Origin: Planctomycetota bacterium
GTDB lineage: Bacteria > Planctomycetota > UBA1135 > UBA2386
Length of the DNA stretch: 26,004 nt
Direction of reading: 5' to 3'
Assembly: GCA_020425885.1 (NCBI GenBank)
Contig: JAGQRA010000519.1
Location: 1 to 26,004 of the forward strand
Position numbers and translations under genes: made by a program. Under the pieces are notes generated by a model that was given only the letters and a program-made list of their open reading frames with translations, was not told where the DNA came from and did not search any database. Below are positions 1 through 10,798 of the stretch, piece by piece. The stretch's first letter is position 1, and each line of letters starts with the position of its first letter.

Positions 1-2
1 GG

Positions 3-1511
3 CAGGTCGCTGGCTGCTACGGAGCCTTCGGCATCGCGTTGTCGGACCACGACGGCGACGGCTACGACGACTACGCCATAGCCGCGCCGAACGCGAGCGT
101 GCCCGCGGGCAGTGTCGGGCCGGGTGTGGTCTACCTACATTCGGGCAGGACAGGCGAGATCTTCCGCGACTACGTCGGCGAACTCAGCGGAACGCGATTC
201 GGCGAGGCGATGTGCGACCCGGGCGACGTCGACGGCGACAGCCATCCGGACCTCATCGTCAGCGCGAGGGACTTCGACTCGGGCGGCCCGAACACCGGCC
301 GGGTCTACGCGTTCTCGGGCTTCGACGGCTCGATCCTGTGGACCACGGACGGCGTCGAGGCCACCGGCACCCTCGGCTCGGCGCTCGCTGCCGTCGCCGA
401 CTTCGACGGCGATGGAGCGGCCGACGTCGTCGCCGGGCAGCCGGGCTACGGCGTCGGGCTCGCCGGTCGTGGCCGGGTCGTGCTGCTCAGCGGTCGGACC
501 GGCGCCGTGCTCGGCAACGCCGATGGTCCGGTTGCCTACAGCAGCGTCGGCACCGCCTTCGCTGCGCGCGCTGGATCGATCTACGTGAGCGACGTGCTCG
601 GCCGGGTCTACAGCGTCGGCGCCCCAGCGCTCGGCATCTTGCCCCTGACCCTCGCCTACGACCGTCCGGCGGGTGCCGATGGCACCGCCCAGATGGCGTT
701 CGTCACCGCCCCCGGCGGGGCTCAGCGACTCCTCATCGGTCGCCCCAGGGTCGACTCGAACGGGCTCGCCAACAACGGTCGCGTCGAGCTGTTCCAGGGG
801 CTGACCTCGGTGCTGTCGATCGACGGCACGTTCGCTCAGGCGCAGCTCGGCATCCACGTCGCCTGCGGTCGTGACATCGACGGCGATGGCGATGAGGATC
901 TCGTGTTCGCGGGCTACTCCGGCGGCCCTTTCGTACCCGATCCGGTGACCGTCATGCGTCAGGACGGCACCGTCGTCGAGACCGTGACGATGGCCTCGGC
1001 CAACCGCGCGATCCTGCTGTCGATCGGCGACACCTCCGGCGACGGCCGCGGTGAGTGGCTGCAGGCGATCGTCAGTGGCGTGCACGGGCTCTCCGAGTGT
1101 CAGATGTTCTGCCGCGGGCTCGACGAACCGGTCGTCAGCCAGCCCGGGGGCGGCACGACCGTCGACTACACGTTCGATCTCACGCCGCTGCGCGCCGGGG
1201 CGATCTACTGGACGCTGTTCTCGCTCTCGGGCAGCGACCCCGGCCTGGTGATCGATCCGTCATGGCCGCGGCTGCCGCTCAACATCGACGGCATGACCAA
1301 TCTGTTCTTCATCCAGGCCAATGGTCCGGTGCTACCCGGCACGATCGGCAACCTGGATGCCGCGGGCACGGGCTCGTGCGCGGTCGCGCTGCCGACGAAC
1401 CTCGCGCCGCTGGCATCGGGTTGGCAGCTGTCGGCCGTGACGGTGGCGTTCGGGCCGGGCGGCTGGCCGCCGGTCGCGGTGACCAATCCGCGCAAGGTGA
1501 CGCTACCCTGA
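3..1511 (+). CDS. Secreted FG-GAP repeat protein, 5' end outside window
   Basis: The reading frame is open from base 3, and the residues before the first in-frame start-like codon (TTG at 39) already belong to an FG-GAP repeat, so the gene starts upstream of the window. At least five repeats with acidic calcium-loop motifs are visible: SDHDGDGYDDYAIAAP, GDVDGDSHPDLIVSA, ADFDGDGAADVVAG, GRDIDGDGDEDLVFAG and GDTSGDGRGEW. FG-GAP repeats form integrin-alpha-like beta-propellers and are normally exported. The last ~120 residues are a separate beta-rich tail (YWTLFSLSGSDPGL, LPLNIDG, GNLDAAGTGS, AVTNPRKVTLP) of a kind that, from memory, recurs at the C-termini of planctomycete surface proteins. It converges on the Kelch-like gene, with 89 bases between the stops. 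The exact role and ligand are unknown. Confidence 0.88.
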   Translation, partial: QVAGCYGAFGIALSDHDGDGYDDYAIAAPNASVPAGSVGPGVVYLHSGRTGEIFRDYVGELSGTRFGEAMCDPGDVDGDSHPDLIVSARDFDSGGPNTGRVYAFSGFDGSILWTTDGVEATGTLGSALAAVADFDGDGAADVVAGQPGYGVGLAGRGRVVLLSGRTGAVLGNADGPVAYSSVGTAFAARAGSIYVSDVLGRVYSVGAPALGILPLTLAYDRPAGADGTAQMAFVTAPGGAQRLLIGRPRVDSNGLANNGRVELFQGLTSVLSIDGTFAQAQLGIHVACGRDIDGDGDEDLVFAGYSGGPFVPDPVTVMRQDGTVVETVTMASANRAILLSIGDTSGDGRGEWLQAIVSGVHGLSECQMFCRGLDEPVVSQPGGGTTVDYTFDLTPLRAGAIYWTLFSLSGSDPGLVIDPSWPRLPLNIDGMTNLFFIQANGPVLPGTIGNLDAAGTGSCAVALPTNLAPLASGWQLSAVTVAFGPGGWPPVAVTNPRKVTLP

Positions 1512-1600
1512 TCATCGGCTGCTGCCTCGCAGAACGACCGCAGCGCTGTCATCGTGCCACCGGGCCAGCGCGCTGAGCGGAGGTGTGGCGGAGCTCGAAC

Positions 1601-2986
1601 TCAGCGCCGGCCGACCGTCGCGCGCACGTAATTCGTGGTCACGAAGCCGCCGATGTTCGCCGTCGGATCGAGCGCGAATCCCTGCACGAAGAACGCGCTG
1701 CCGACCAGGAACGGGTTGTTGGGGATGACGACCGTGACCCGCGCCACGCCGTTCGTCGGCTGCGAGCTCGTGATCGCATCACGACTGACCTGCAGCAGAC
1801 ACCCGGGCATGCCGTAGCCCGACAGGTCGTACGGCAGGGTCGTGCCACCGTCCACGCGGTCGCTCCAGCCGAAGGCGAAGAACGTGTGCAGCGCGACCGG
1901 GGCGGCCTCGAGCGTCGAGGTGGTCCCCATCGTCGGCCCGAGCGTCGCCGCCGGCACCGACAGCACCGGCGTCGCCGTCGATCCCGGACAGCTCGCGCCT
2001 GAGGAGGTGAAGGAGCCGGCAACCGGATGGCCATAGGTGTGGACGTCGGAGTGCCAGGATCCCGGTTGCGCATCCATGCCGCCGTGCATGGTCGAACGCC
2101 GAAGCTGAACGTCGTAGACCAGCACGTGGTCGATGCGGGCGATCGCGGTCGTGGCGTGATGTTGCTGCAGCCAGGTCGCGCCGTCCCATTCCCAGGTCTC
2201 GTTGCCGCCCGGTTCGCCGCCATGGATGACGCAGACGCCTTGGTTCATGTCGAAGGCCATCTCGTGGTCGGCGCGCGCCGTCGGCGCGTTGGCCGGATAG
2301 CGCTGCTGCCACGCCACCCCGTCCCACTCCCAGGTGTCCTGGTAGTAGGCGACGTCCCGGCCGCCGAACAGCACGGCCCGGCCGCGCAAGCCGTCGAAGG
2401 CGATGGCATGCCGGAAGCGAGGCGCGGGGCCATTCGCGGCCACCTGCCCCCAGTCGGTGCCGTTCCATACCCAGGTATCGCCGAAGACGCCGCCGGCGCG
2501 ACCGCCGAACATCATCGTGTCACCGGAGACCGGGTCGTGCGACATGGCATGATCGAACCGCGCCGGCGGGATGTTCTGCGGCAGGCACCTGGTCCAGTTC
2601 ACGCCATCGAAGGTCCAGGTGTCGTCGAGAGCCAGTGGACCGAAGATCGAGGGTGCGCCACCGAAGAGGACGACGCAGGAACGCGCGAGATCGAACACCA
2701 TCGCGTGTCGGCCACGCGGCGGCGGTGAAGTTGCGGGCGCGGCCAGTGTCCAGGCTCGACCGTCGAACTCCCACGTCGACGCCTGCACGTTGAAGCTGGG
2801 ATCGACGCCGCCGAACAGGACCATGCGCAGTCGTTGCAGGTCGTAGACGCCGCTGTGATAGGCCCGCGTCGGCGCCGCCCCCTGCGTCGGCACGAGCTGC
2901 CATGATCCCTGCGCCGGAAGACTCCGAAGAGAGAACGAGAACAGCGCCACCGTCGCCGTGCTCGACCAGAACCTCGTCTTGACCAC
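1601..2986 (-). CDS. Secreted Kelch-like beta-propeller protein
   Basis: This 461-residue protein starts at GTG 2986. A strong Shine-Dalgarno (GAGGAGGT on the minus strand, 2990-2997) ends just before it, and a signal peptide follows (VKTRFW, a hydrophobic stretch, then LRSLPAQG). The frame stays open further upstream, but that extension has no signal peptide and is not protein-like. About six Kelch-type repeats follow, each with an LFGG or similar strand and a W-(E/T/V)-(F/W)-(D/N)-G turn (STWEFDGRAWT, DTWTFDGVNWT, DTWVWNGTDWG, DTWEWDGVAWQ, ETWEWDGATWL). The C-terminal ~140 residues form a different beta-rich domain (GASCPGSTATPVLS, LPYDLSGYGMPGCLLQ, GFVTTNYVRATVG) that, from memory, is shared by many exported planctomycete proteins. 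A binding or structural surface role is likely, but no ligand can be named. Confidence 0.88.
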   Translation of the reverse strand: MVKTRFWSSTATVALFSFSLRSLPAQGSWQLVPTQGAAPTRAYHSGVYDLQRLRMVLFGGVDPSFNVQASTWEFDGRAWTLAAPATSPPPRGRHAMVFDLARSCVVLFGGAPSIFGPLALDDTWTFDGVNWTRCLPQNIPPARFDHAMSHDPVSGDTMMFGGRAGGVFGDTWVWNGTDWGQVAANGPAPRFRHAIAFDGLRGRAVLFGGRDVAYYQDTWEWDGVAWQQRYPANAPTARADHEMAFDMNQGVCVIHGGEPGGNETWEWDGATWLQQHHATTAIARIDHVLVYDVQLRRSTMHGGMDAQPGSWHSDVHTYGHPVAGSFTSSGASCPGSTATPVLSVPAATLGPTMGTTSTLEAAPVALHTFFAFGWSDRVDGGTTLPYDLSGYGMPGCLLQVSRDAITSSQPTNGVARVTVVIPNNPFLVGSAFFVQGFALDPTANIGGFVTTNYVRATVGRR

Positions 2987-3366
2987 TCGACCTCCTCGGA
3001 TCAGTTCGGATCCGCGGCGGCGTTTGCTGCCGGATGCGGCAGCGCCGCCACCGGGCCGATCGGAACGCCCTGCGTCATGCTTGAGGGAAAGCGACGCGTT
3101 GACCCCGATCGCCGAACGGCCGAACGGGAGCCGTGACGGCGGCAACGGGTGATCCCGTACTGGCTTTCCAGCAGCGCCCGTTGCCGTGTTCTTGGTCGCC
3201 GGTTCGACGCGGCGTCGAGCAACGAGCCTTGGCCGGAGAAGGCATGCCCGGGGGTCACGGCCACTGCCGGCACGCCGTCGCCGGCGACGGCGCGAACGGC
3301 TCGGCGGCGCCGGCTTCCATGTCCATCCCGCTGCCGGCATCATGACGACGACCAGACCGAGACCGA
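2987..3366. other. 380-bp divergent intergenic region
   Basis: This region lies between the divergent Kelch-like and TIR genes and should hold both promoters. On the minus strand at 3058-3085 it contains CTCAAGC, 15 bases, then CCGATC, which resembles the sigma-28-like element before flagellin and lies a similar distance (about 72 bases) from the start codon. I could not identify a convincing sigma-70 promoter for the TIR gene. No RNA gene, repeat or small ORF stood out. Confidence 0.5.
2991..2996 (-). promoter_or_regulatory. Strong ribosome binding site fixing the Kelch-like start
   Basis: The minus strand reads AGGAGG, then TCGA, then GTG. This perfect anti-16S match with a 4-base gap decides the start at 2986 instead of any of the upstream in-frame codons. 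Confidence 0.8.
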
Positions 3367-5250
3367 ATGCACGAACCCAGACCGTCGCCATCGGGCACCG
3401 ATGACATCCGAGCACCGAAGCAGCTCGATGCTCCCGGGGCCGACCACGCGCGCGAGGTCTTCGTCAGCTACAGTCACAAGAACAAGGCCTGGATCGAGCA
3501 GCTCGGCCTCGAGAAGGACCCGCAGACCTTCCGCACGCGCTGTCGCTACTGGATCGACTCGAAGCGGCTGCGAACCGGCGACCGCTGGACCGACGAGGTC
3601 GACGAGGCGATCGCTCGGGCCGATGCCGCCGTGCTCGTCGTCAGCTCGGAGTTCGCGCGGTCCAAGCCGATCATCGAGAAGGAGCTGCCGGCGCTCGGCG
3701 CCCGACATCGTTCCGGATTGCGGCTGGTATGCGTGCCGATCGGACGACTCACCAAGAAGGACAGGGCGATCGTCGGCACGGCGCTCGGCATCGCCGAGCT
3801 CGACGAGCTGCTCGCGGTGCAGCCGTGGCAGCTGCCGTTGCCGAAGCGGCCGGGCACCGGACGGCGTTCCGACCTCGGCTTCGAGGATCTCGTCGAGAAC
3901 ATCCGCCACCGCATCGGCGAATCGATCGACTCGCCGGAGATCGCGATGCTGCGGCCGGTGCTGCAGCGACGGCATCTGAAGCTCGAACGCCCGCTCGGCT
4001 CGGGACCGAGCACACGGACGCTGATCGTGCGCGACACCCACCTCGATCGGCTGGCCGCCATCAAGTACGTGCGGCGCCAGGATCTCACCGAGGTGTTCGA
4101 CGCCTCGGTGCGCAAGGTCTCACGCGTCGGCGAACACCCGAACTTCGTCTCGATCTACGGCGCCTGGCTCGACGCCGAGCCCCATTGCTACATCGAGCAG
4201 TACGTCGAGGGCGGCTCGCTGCGCGACCATCTCGACAAGGCCGGGCGAGGACTACCGATCGACTTCGCCCAGCATGTTCTCCGCGCCGTCGGCGAAGCGA
4301 TCCACTATGCCAACGGCCGCGGCCTCCCCAATCTGAACATCAAGCCGCAGAACATCCTGCTCGATGGCCCCGACGGTCCGCATCGACGCGTCCTGCTCTG
4401 CACCACCAACTACGACGTCAACATGCTCTCGCATGCGAGCGGACACGAGTTGATGGGGTCGGGTCTGGCCTACCTGCCGCCGGAGTCCTTCGCCGCGAGC
4501 CTGACACAATCGCCCCACCCCGAGCGGGTCGCGCAGTACCGGCTCGGGGTCGTCGGCCTCGAGATGCTCGTCGGTGCGCACCGCTTCGCCGACCTCTGGC
4601 GCCACCACGGCGCCCGCGGCGGCGACGGCCCGAGCGTGCGTTGGCCGGCGGTGCAGAGGCTGCGCGCAGATTGCCCGGATCTGCTGGCGCACCACATCGA
4701 TCGGATGGTCGAGGTCGAAGCCCACCGGCGCTTCGACAGCATCCCCGATGCGCTGCGCGGGTGTTCCCGACTCAATGTCGCGATCGAGCTCGCCAAGGAC
4801 AGCTACCGCCGCATCACGCGATCCGGCGCCGGCAACCAGCGGTTCTTCCGCACCTTCTACCGTCGCTTCCTCGACAGCTGCCCCGAGGCCGAGCGGATGT
4901 TCGCCGAACGCGGCTTCCCGGCGCGCGCCGTCCTGCAAGGCGAAGGCCCGGCTGATCCGCAGACGCTCGGCAGATGGCACCAGCAGTTCGTCATGCTGCA
5001 GGAGGCCGTGCTGCTGCTGCTGGCCTATGCATCGTTGGGCGAGACCCAGGAGCCGACCATCCTCAGCCGCATCGCCGACACCCACGCGGCGTTCCCGCCC
5101 GACCACTACCGCACCTTCCGCGACGCCCTGGTCGCGACCGTGCTGGAGATCGAAGACGAGAGACATCACGCCGGGCTGGCGAGCGCCTGGGAACAGACCC
5201 TGCAGCCCGGCCTCGACTACCTCGCCGATTCCGCCAGACGAAGACGTTGA
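3367..5250 (+). CDS. TIR - pseudokinase - globin fusion protein
   Basis: This soluble 627-residue protein has three domains. Residues ~30-130 are a TIR domain: EVFVSYSHKNKAW, YWIDSKRLRTGDRW, VLVVSSEF, and a glutamate (E106, in IIEKELPAL) at the position of the catalytic Glu of NAD-cleaving TIRs. Residues ~200-470 have a protein-kinase fold. They keep the AIK lysine (K233), KPQN (326-329) and a PPE motif (371-373), but HRD is replaced by NLN (322-324) and no DFG is present, so this is probably a pseudokinase. Residues ~478-622 align well with globins: FYRRF with Tyr B10 (Y498), Pro 506, Phe CD1 (F512), proximal His F8 (H573, followed by PPDHYRTFRDAL as in flavohaemoglobins) and AW (607-608). 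There is no signal peptide or membrane segment. ATG 3367 is the first plausible start but lacks a clear Shine-Dalgarno. The next gene begins at its stop codon. Sensing of O2, NO or redox state coupled to NAD cleavage is my inference. Confidence 0.85.
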   Translation: MHEPRPSPSGTDDIRAPKQLDAPGADHAREVFVSYSHKNKAWIEQLGLEKDPQTFRTRCRYWIDSKRLRTGDRWTDEVDEAIARADAAVLVVSSEFARSKPIIEKELPALGARHRSGLRLVCVPIGRLTKKDRAIVGTALGIAELDELLAVQPWQLPLPKRPGTGRRSDLGFEDLVENIRHRIGESIDSPEIAMLRPVLQRRHLKLERPLGSGPSTRTLIVRDTHLDRLAAIKYVRRQDLTEVFDASVRKVSRVGEHPNFVSIYGAWLDAEPHCYIEQYVEGGSLRDHLDKAGRGLPIDFAQHVLRAVGEAIHYANGRGLPNLNIKPQNILLDGPDGPHRRVLLCTTNYDVNMLSHASGHELMGSGLAYLPPESFAASLTQSPHPERVAQYRLGVVGLEMLVGAHRFADLWRHHGARGGDGPSVRWPAVQRLRADCPDLLAHHIDRMVEVEAHRRFDSIPDALRGCSRLNVAIELAKDSYRRITRSGAGNQRFFRTFYRRFLDSCPEAERMFAERGFPARAVLQGEGPADPQTLGRWHQQFVMLQEAVLLLLAYASLGETQEPTILSRIADTHAAFPPDHYRTFRDALVATVLEIEDERHHAGLASAWEQTLQPGLDYLADSARRRR

Positions 5251-5261
5251 CGGCTGCAACG

Positions 5262-6062
5262 GTGCCGACCCGACGAGAACGCCCCGCGCCTGCCGCGACC
5301 GAGTCGCAAGGGTCCGGCTGTCGCAACTGTGGCCATCCGGTCGCGGCGAGCTACTGCCCGCAGTGCGGTCAACCGACCGCAATGGGCCGCCTGCGTACCC
5401 GACAGATCCTCGCCGACGTCCTCGACAACCTGTTCAACCTCGAGTCACGACTCGGCCGCACGATCGTGGGCCTGACCCAGAACCCCGGCCGCGTCGCCCG
5501 CGACTACGTCGACGGCCAACGCATCCGTTTCGTCAGTCCGTTTCGCTACTGCCTCGCCACACTGGCCCTGTTCTTCCTGATCGCGACCTTGCTCGGCCAG
5601 GCCCCGCTCGATGCCACCGGCATCAAGATCTCGACCTCGTCCACCCCCGGATCGGCGACGACGGGATGGACCGCCGGCGCCGTGCGCGACATCCTCGGTC
5701 GCCATCTGATGACCATCTTCCTGAGCTCGATGCCGGTGCTCGGCCTCGTCCTCAGGCTGCTGTTCCGGCGCAGCGGTCGCAACTACGCCGAGACGATGGC
5801 CTTCGTCTTCTTCACGGTCGGACACGCCTTCCTGCTGTCGCTGCTGCTGCTGCCGCTGTCGACGATCTGGAGCGACGCCCGCGATCTGCGTCTGCTGCTC
5901 GTGTTCGGCTTGCTGGCCTACGGCGCCCGCACCTTCTTCGCCAGCGGCGCATTCGCCGCCGCCGCCAAGGTGTTGCTCGGCTACGTGGCCTACGGCCTGG
6001 CCATGATCGCGATCGGCCTGATCGCGGTGCTGCTGGCGATGCTGCTGACGAATCCGAGCTGA
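5262..6062 (+). CDS. DUF3667-like zinc-ribbon membrane protein
   Basis: This protein of about 266 residues has an N-terminal zinc ribbon (CRNCGHPVAASYCPQCGQ, two CxxC pairs). Next comes a conserved cytosolic stretch (NLESRLGRTIVGLTQNPGRV, then ARDYVDGQRIRFVSPFRY) and about four or five hydrophobic helices (CLATLALFFLIATLLG; a segment around 5705-5760; FVFFTVGHAFLLSLLLLPL; LLVFGLLAYGA; a last helix to near the C-terminus). The zinc ribbon plus P-x-R-x-x-x-x-Y plus RYxSPxRFY-type layout matches DUF3667, a family of inner-membrane proteins of unknown function. I chose GTG 5262. TTG 5247 is also possible and would overlap the TGA of the TIR-globin gene. Neither has a clear ribosome binding site. 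The tight spacing implies co-transcription with the TIR-globin gene, so it may be a membrane partner. Confidence 0.72.
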   Translation: MPTRRERPAPAATESQGSGCRNCGHPVAASYCPQCGQPTAMGRLRTRQILADVLDNLFNLESRLGRTIVGLTQNPGRVARDYVDGQRIRFVSPFRYCLATLALFFLIATLLGQAPLDATGIKISTSSTPGSATTGWTAGAVRDILGRHLMTIFLSSMPVLGLVLRLLFRRSGRNYAETMAFVFFTVGHAFLLSLLLLPLSTIWSDARDLRLLLVFGLLAYGARTFFASGAFAAAAKVLLGYVAYGLAMIAIGLIAVLLAMLLTNPS

Positions 6063-6125
6063 CCGGGCCGCCGCCGAGGCGGCCGCCGAGCCTGCCCGGG
6101 CCGCCCACCCGGCGCCGCCGTTCCA

Positions 6126-6164
6126 CGAAACCCTGCCACCGCGACCATCGGCTCGCTACCATGC
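6126..6164 (+). promoter_or_regulatory. Promoter-like motif upstream of lepA
   Basis: CGAAACCCTGCC (6126-6137), 18 bases, then CTACCATGC (6156-6164). The same two blocks at exactly the same spacing occur before lepB at 8112-8150, while the bases between differ. TACCAT sits as a -10-like element and CCCTGCC lies in the -35 zone. Function is inferred from repetition and position, about 100 bases before the lepA start. Confidence 0.5.
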
Positions 6165-6264
6165 TTCGCCCGAACGCTGGGCACGCCGGCGCTGGCGCCT
6201 GCGGGCCCGCCCCCCGACACTGCCCGCCCCACCCAAACCGCACCGCCGCCTGGCCGCCACGCCC

Positions 6265-8076
<1,812 letters not shown>

Positions 8077-8111
8077 GGTGTCGAGGCCGACAACTCGACC
8101 CCGACCGGGTA

Positions 8112-8150
8112 CGAAACCCTGCCCCTGACGGCGGCGCCCGGCTACCATGC
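8112..8150 (+). promoter_or_regulatory. Promoter-like motif upstream of lepB
   Basis: CGAAACCCTGCC (8112-8123), 18 bases, then CTACCATGC (8142-8150): the same blocks and spacing as upstream of lepA. It lies about 57 bases before the lepB ATG. It would allow lepB-lptB to be transcribed separately from lepA. Confidence 0.5.
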
Positions 8151-8204
8151 CGCACCGCCGCGGCGACTCGCAATGGGCCGCGTGCGGACGATGAGAACCG
8201 AACG

Positions 8205-9823
8205 ATGACGAAGACCAAGAAGATCCCGTTGATGGGGCCGATCCGCGTCAACCTCGAGGCCTTCGGCGTCGCCATTCTCGCCGCCGTGCTGTTGAAGTGG
8301 TTCTGCATCGAGGCCTACCAGATCCCGACCTCGTCGATGCAGCCGACCCTGATGGGCGATCAGAGCTCGAAGGTCTTCGATCGCATCCTGGTCGACAAGC
8401 TGCTGCAGACGTTCCGCGACCCCCAGCGCTGGGACATCACGGTCTTCCGCTACCCGCTGCAGAAGAACCAGAACTACGTCAAGCGCATCGTCGGCATGCC
8501 GAACGACCACCTTCACATCGCCGCCGGCAACATCTACCAGGTCCGGGAACAGGACGGCAAGCTGACCTACGAGATCGAGCGCAAGCCCGACGATCTGCAG
8601 GAGGCGCTGTGGAAGGAGGTCTACCCGGCGCGCCGCCTGGTCCTCGGCGAGGGCACGGCGCTGGGTGCGAGCTGGAACGGCTCGAGCAGCAGCATCACCG
8701 AGGACGCCGACGGCTTCGCCATGGAGCTCTCGAGCAGCACGCGCAGGCTCTACTTCCGCGACACCTCGGGCAAGGGCCTGACCAACCTCGACTGGGACGG
8801 CTATCCGACCGCGGTCGCCATCGAGATCCAGAAGAACCACTTCCTGACCCAGCCGCCCGAGATCGTGCCCGACGCCAGGCTGGCCGCGACCCTGATCCCG
8901 AACGGCAAGCTCGCCGAGGTGGCGTTCGAGATCGTCGTCAACCGACCGGGCCTGGACAAGCTGACCTTCGCCCTGCAGGTCGAAGGCGGCAAGGGCAAGC
9001 TGCAGGTGACGGCCGGCGCGGCGGTCGCCGCCGAGTCGCCCCCGTTCGACGTCGAGCTGACCCAGGGCAGGGCCACCCGATTGCGCTTCGCCCATGTCGA
9101 CGACCGGCTCATAGCCTGGGTCGACGGCACCGAGGTCCAACGCCTCGACACCGCGACCTGGCACTGCCGCGCGGGCTGTGTCTCGACGAAGTCCGACAGC
9201 GGCTTCGAGTTCGCCCCGGGCCAGATCGTCACGCCGCAGATCGTCTGCAAGGGCAGCGGGTCGCTGCGCATCGACGACGTCGTCCTCGAGCGCGACCTGC
9301 ACTACACGCGATACGACGCCCCCGAGATCATCGAAGTCCCGGAAGGGCACTACTACATGATGGGCGACAACACGCTGCAGTCGATCGACTCGCGCGGCTG
9401 GACGGCGATCACCGTCGGCGTCACCGACGACAACCGGATCGTGGCGCCGCCACCGCCCGGCGGCGCGCCGGGTGTTCGCCCGGTGCGCGGCAACAAGCGG
9501 GCGATGTCGCTGGCGAACGCGCCCGACCGCGACGAGACGCCGATCCCGATCCCGAGCCACAAGGCGATCGTCATGATCGACGAGTACGGCGAGATCCTGC
9601 GCCTGCAGGGCGAGGCCGGCGACAACTGGGGCGCCGGCGGCAAGGTCGTGTTCAGGGGCGAGGACGGCACCGAATGGGAGGCCCCGGACACGACCAACAC
9701 CAAGGGCGTGTCGTTCGTGCCGCGCAGCGACATCCAGGGTCGCGGGCTGATGGTCTTCTACCCCGTCATCCCGTTCTCGTGGCTGCTCGGCAACAACTGG
9801 CCGAACCGTTTCGGCTTCGTGCG

Positions 9824-9827
<4 letters not shown>
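8205..9827 (+). CDS. lepB: Signal peptidase I with two large insertions
   Basis: This membrane-bound Ser-Lys protease cleaves signal peptides from exported proteins. It is 540 residues long against ~180-320 in most bacteria. An N-terminal membrane anchor (FGVAILAAVLLKWFCIEAY) is followed by the catalytic box IPTSSMQPTL (nucleophile S44) and NYVKRIVGMPND (general base K93). The GDN box (387-389, with SIDSRGW after it) comes only after ~270 further residues. A last box (FVPRSDIQGRGLMVFYP) follows another ~90-residue insertion that includes a proline/glycine-rich stretch. The first insertion is beta-rich and ends with a LamG-like turn (DDRLIAWVDGTEV). Both catalytic residues are intact, so it should be active. 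ATG 8205 gives a short positive N-terminus before the anchor. Its stop overlaps the lptB start (ATGA). Confidence 0.93.
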
Positions 9828-10597
<770 letters not shown>

Positions 10598-10661
10598 GAG
10601 GCCGCCGCGCCCGACGTGCGCACGCCCGGGGGAGACGCGTCACGCGGCCGGTACAAGGAGC

Positions 10662-10681
10662 GAGCCGGGAAGACCCGGCTC
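10662..10681. terminator. Candidate hairpin terminator after lptB
   Basis: GAGCCGGG, loop AAGA, CCCGGCTC: a perfect 8-bp GC-rich stem 65 bases after the lptB stop. No T-tract follows, so intrinsic termination is uncertain. Its place between two convergent genes supports the call. Confidence 0.4.
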
Positions 10682-10762
10682 ACTCCCGCGGGGGATGCCC
10701 CGCTGCGGCAAAGGAAGTTGCTCGTCCTCCGGCCCGCTCAGGCTCGATGCGGGCCGATGCCG

Positions 10763-10781
10763 GCCGGAGCGTGGCTCCGGC
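10763..10781. terminator. Candidate hairpin terminator after flagellin
   Basis: GCCGGAGC, loop GTG, GCTCCGGC: a perfect 8-bp stem that begins 18 bases past the flagellin stop on the minus strand. There is no T-tract on either strand. With the 10662 hairpin it may form a two-way terminator between lptB and flagellin. Confidence 0.4.
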
Positions 10782-10798
10782 TCTCCGAATGCGGTGCG

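Noticed and set aside
1512..1600. Possible terminator between the convergent FG-GAP and Kelch genes
   Set aside because: Only a short CAGCGCGCTG palindrome was found, with no good stem-loop or T-tract.
2987..3415. N-terminal extension of the Kelch-like protein to 3415
   Set aside because: The signal peptide and a perfect ribosome binding site at 2991-2996 place the start at 2986. The extra residues are basic and not protein-like.
8297..9823. Upstream extension of the lptB frame through lepB
   Set aside because: The extension is arginine/proline/glycine-rich nonsense out of frame with lepB. LptB begins naturally at ATG 9824 with the ATGA overlap.
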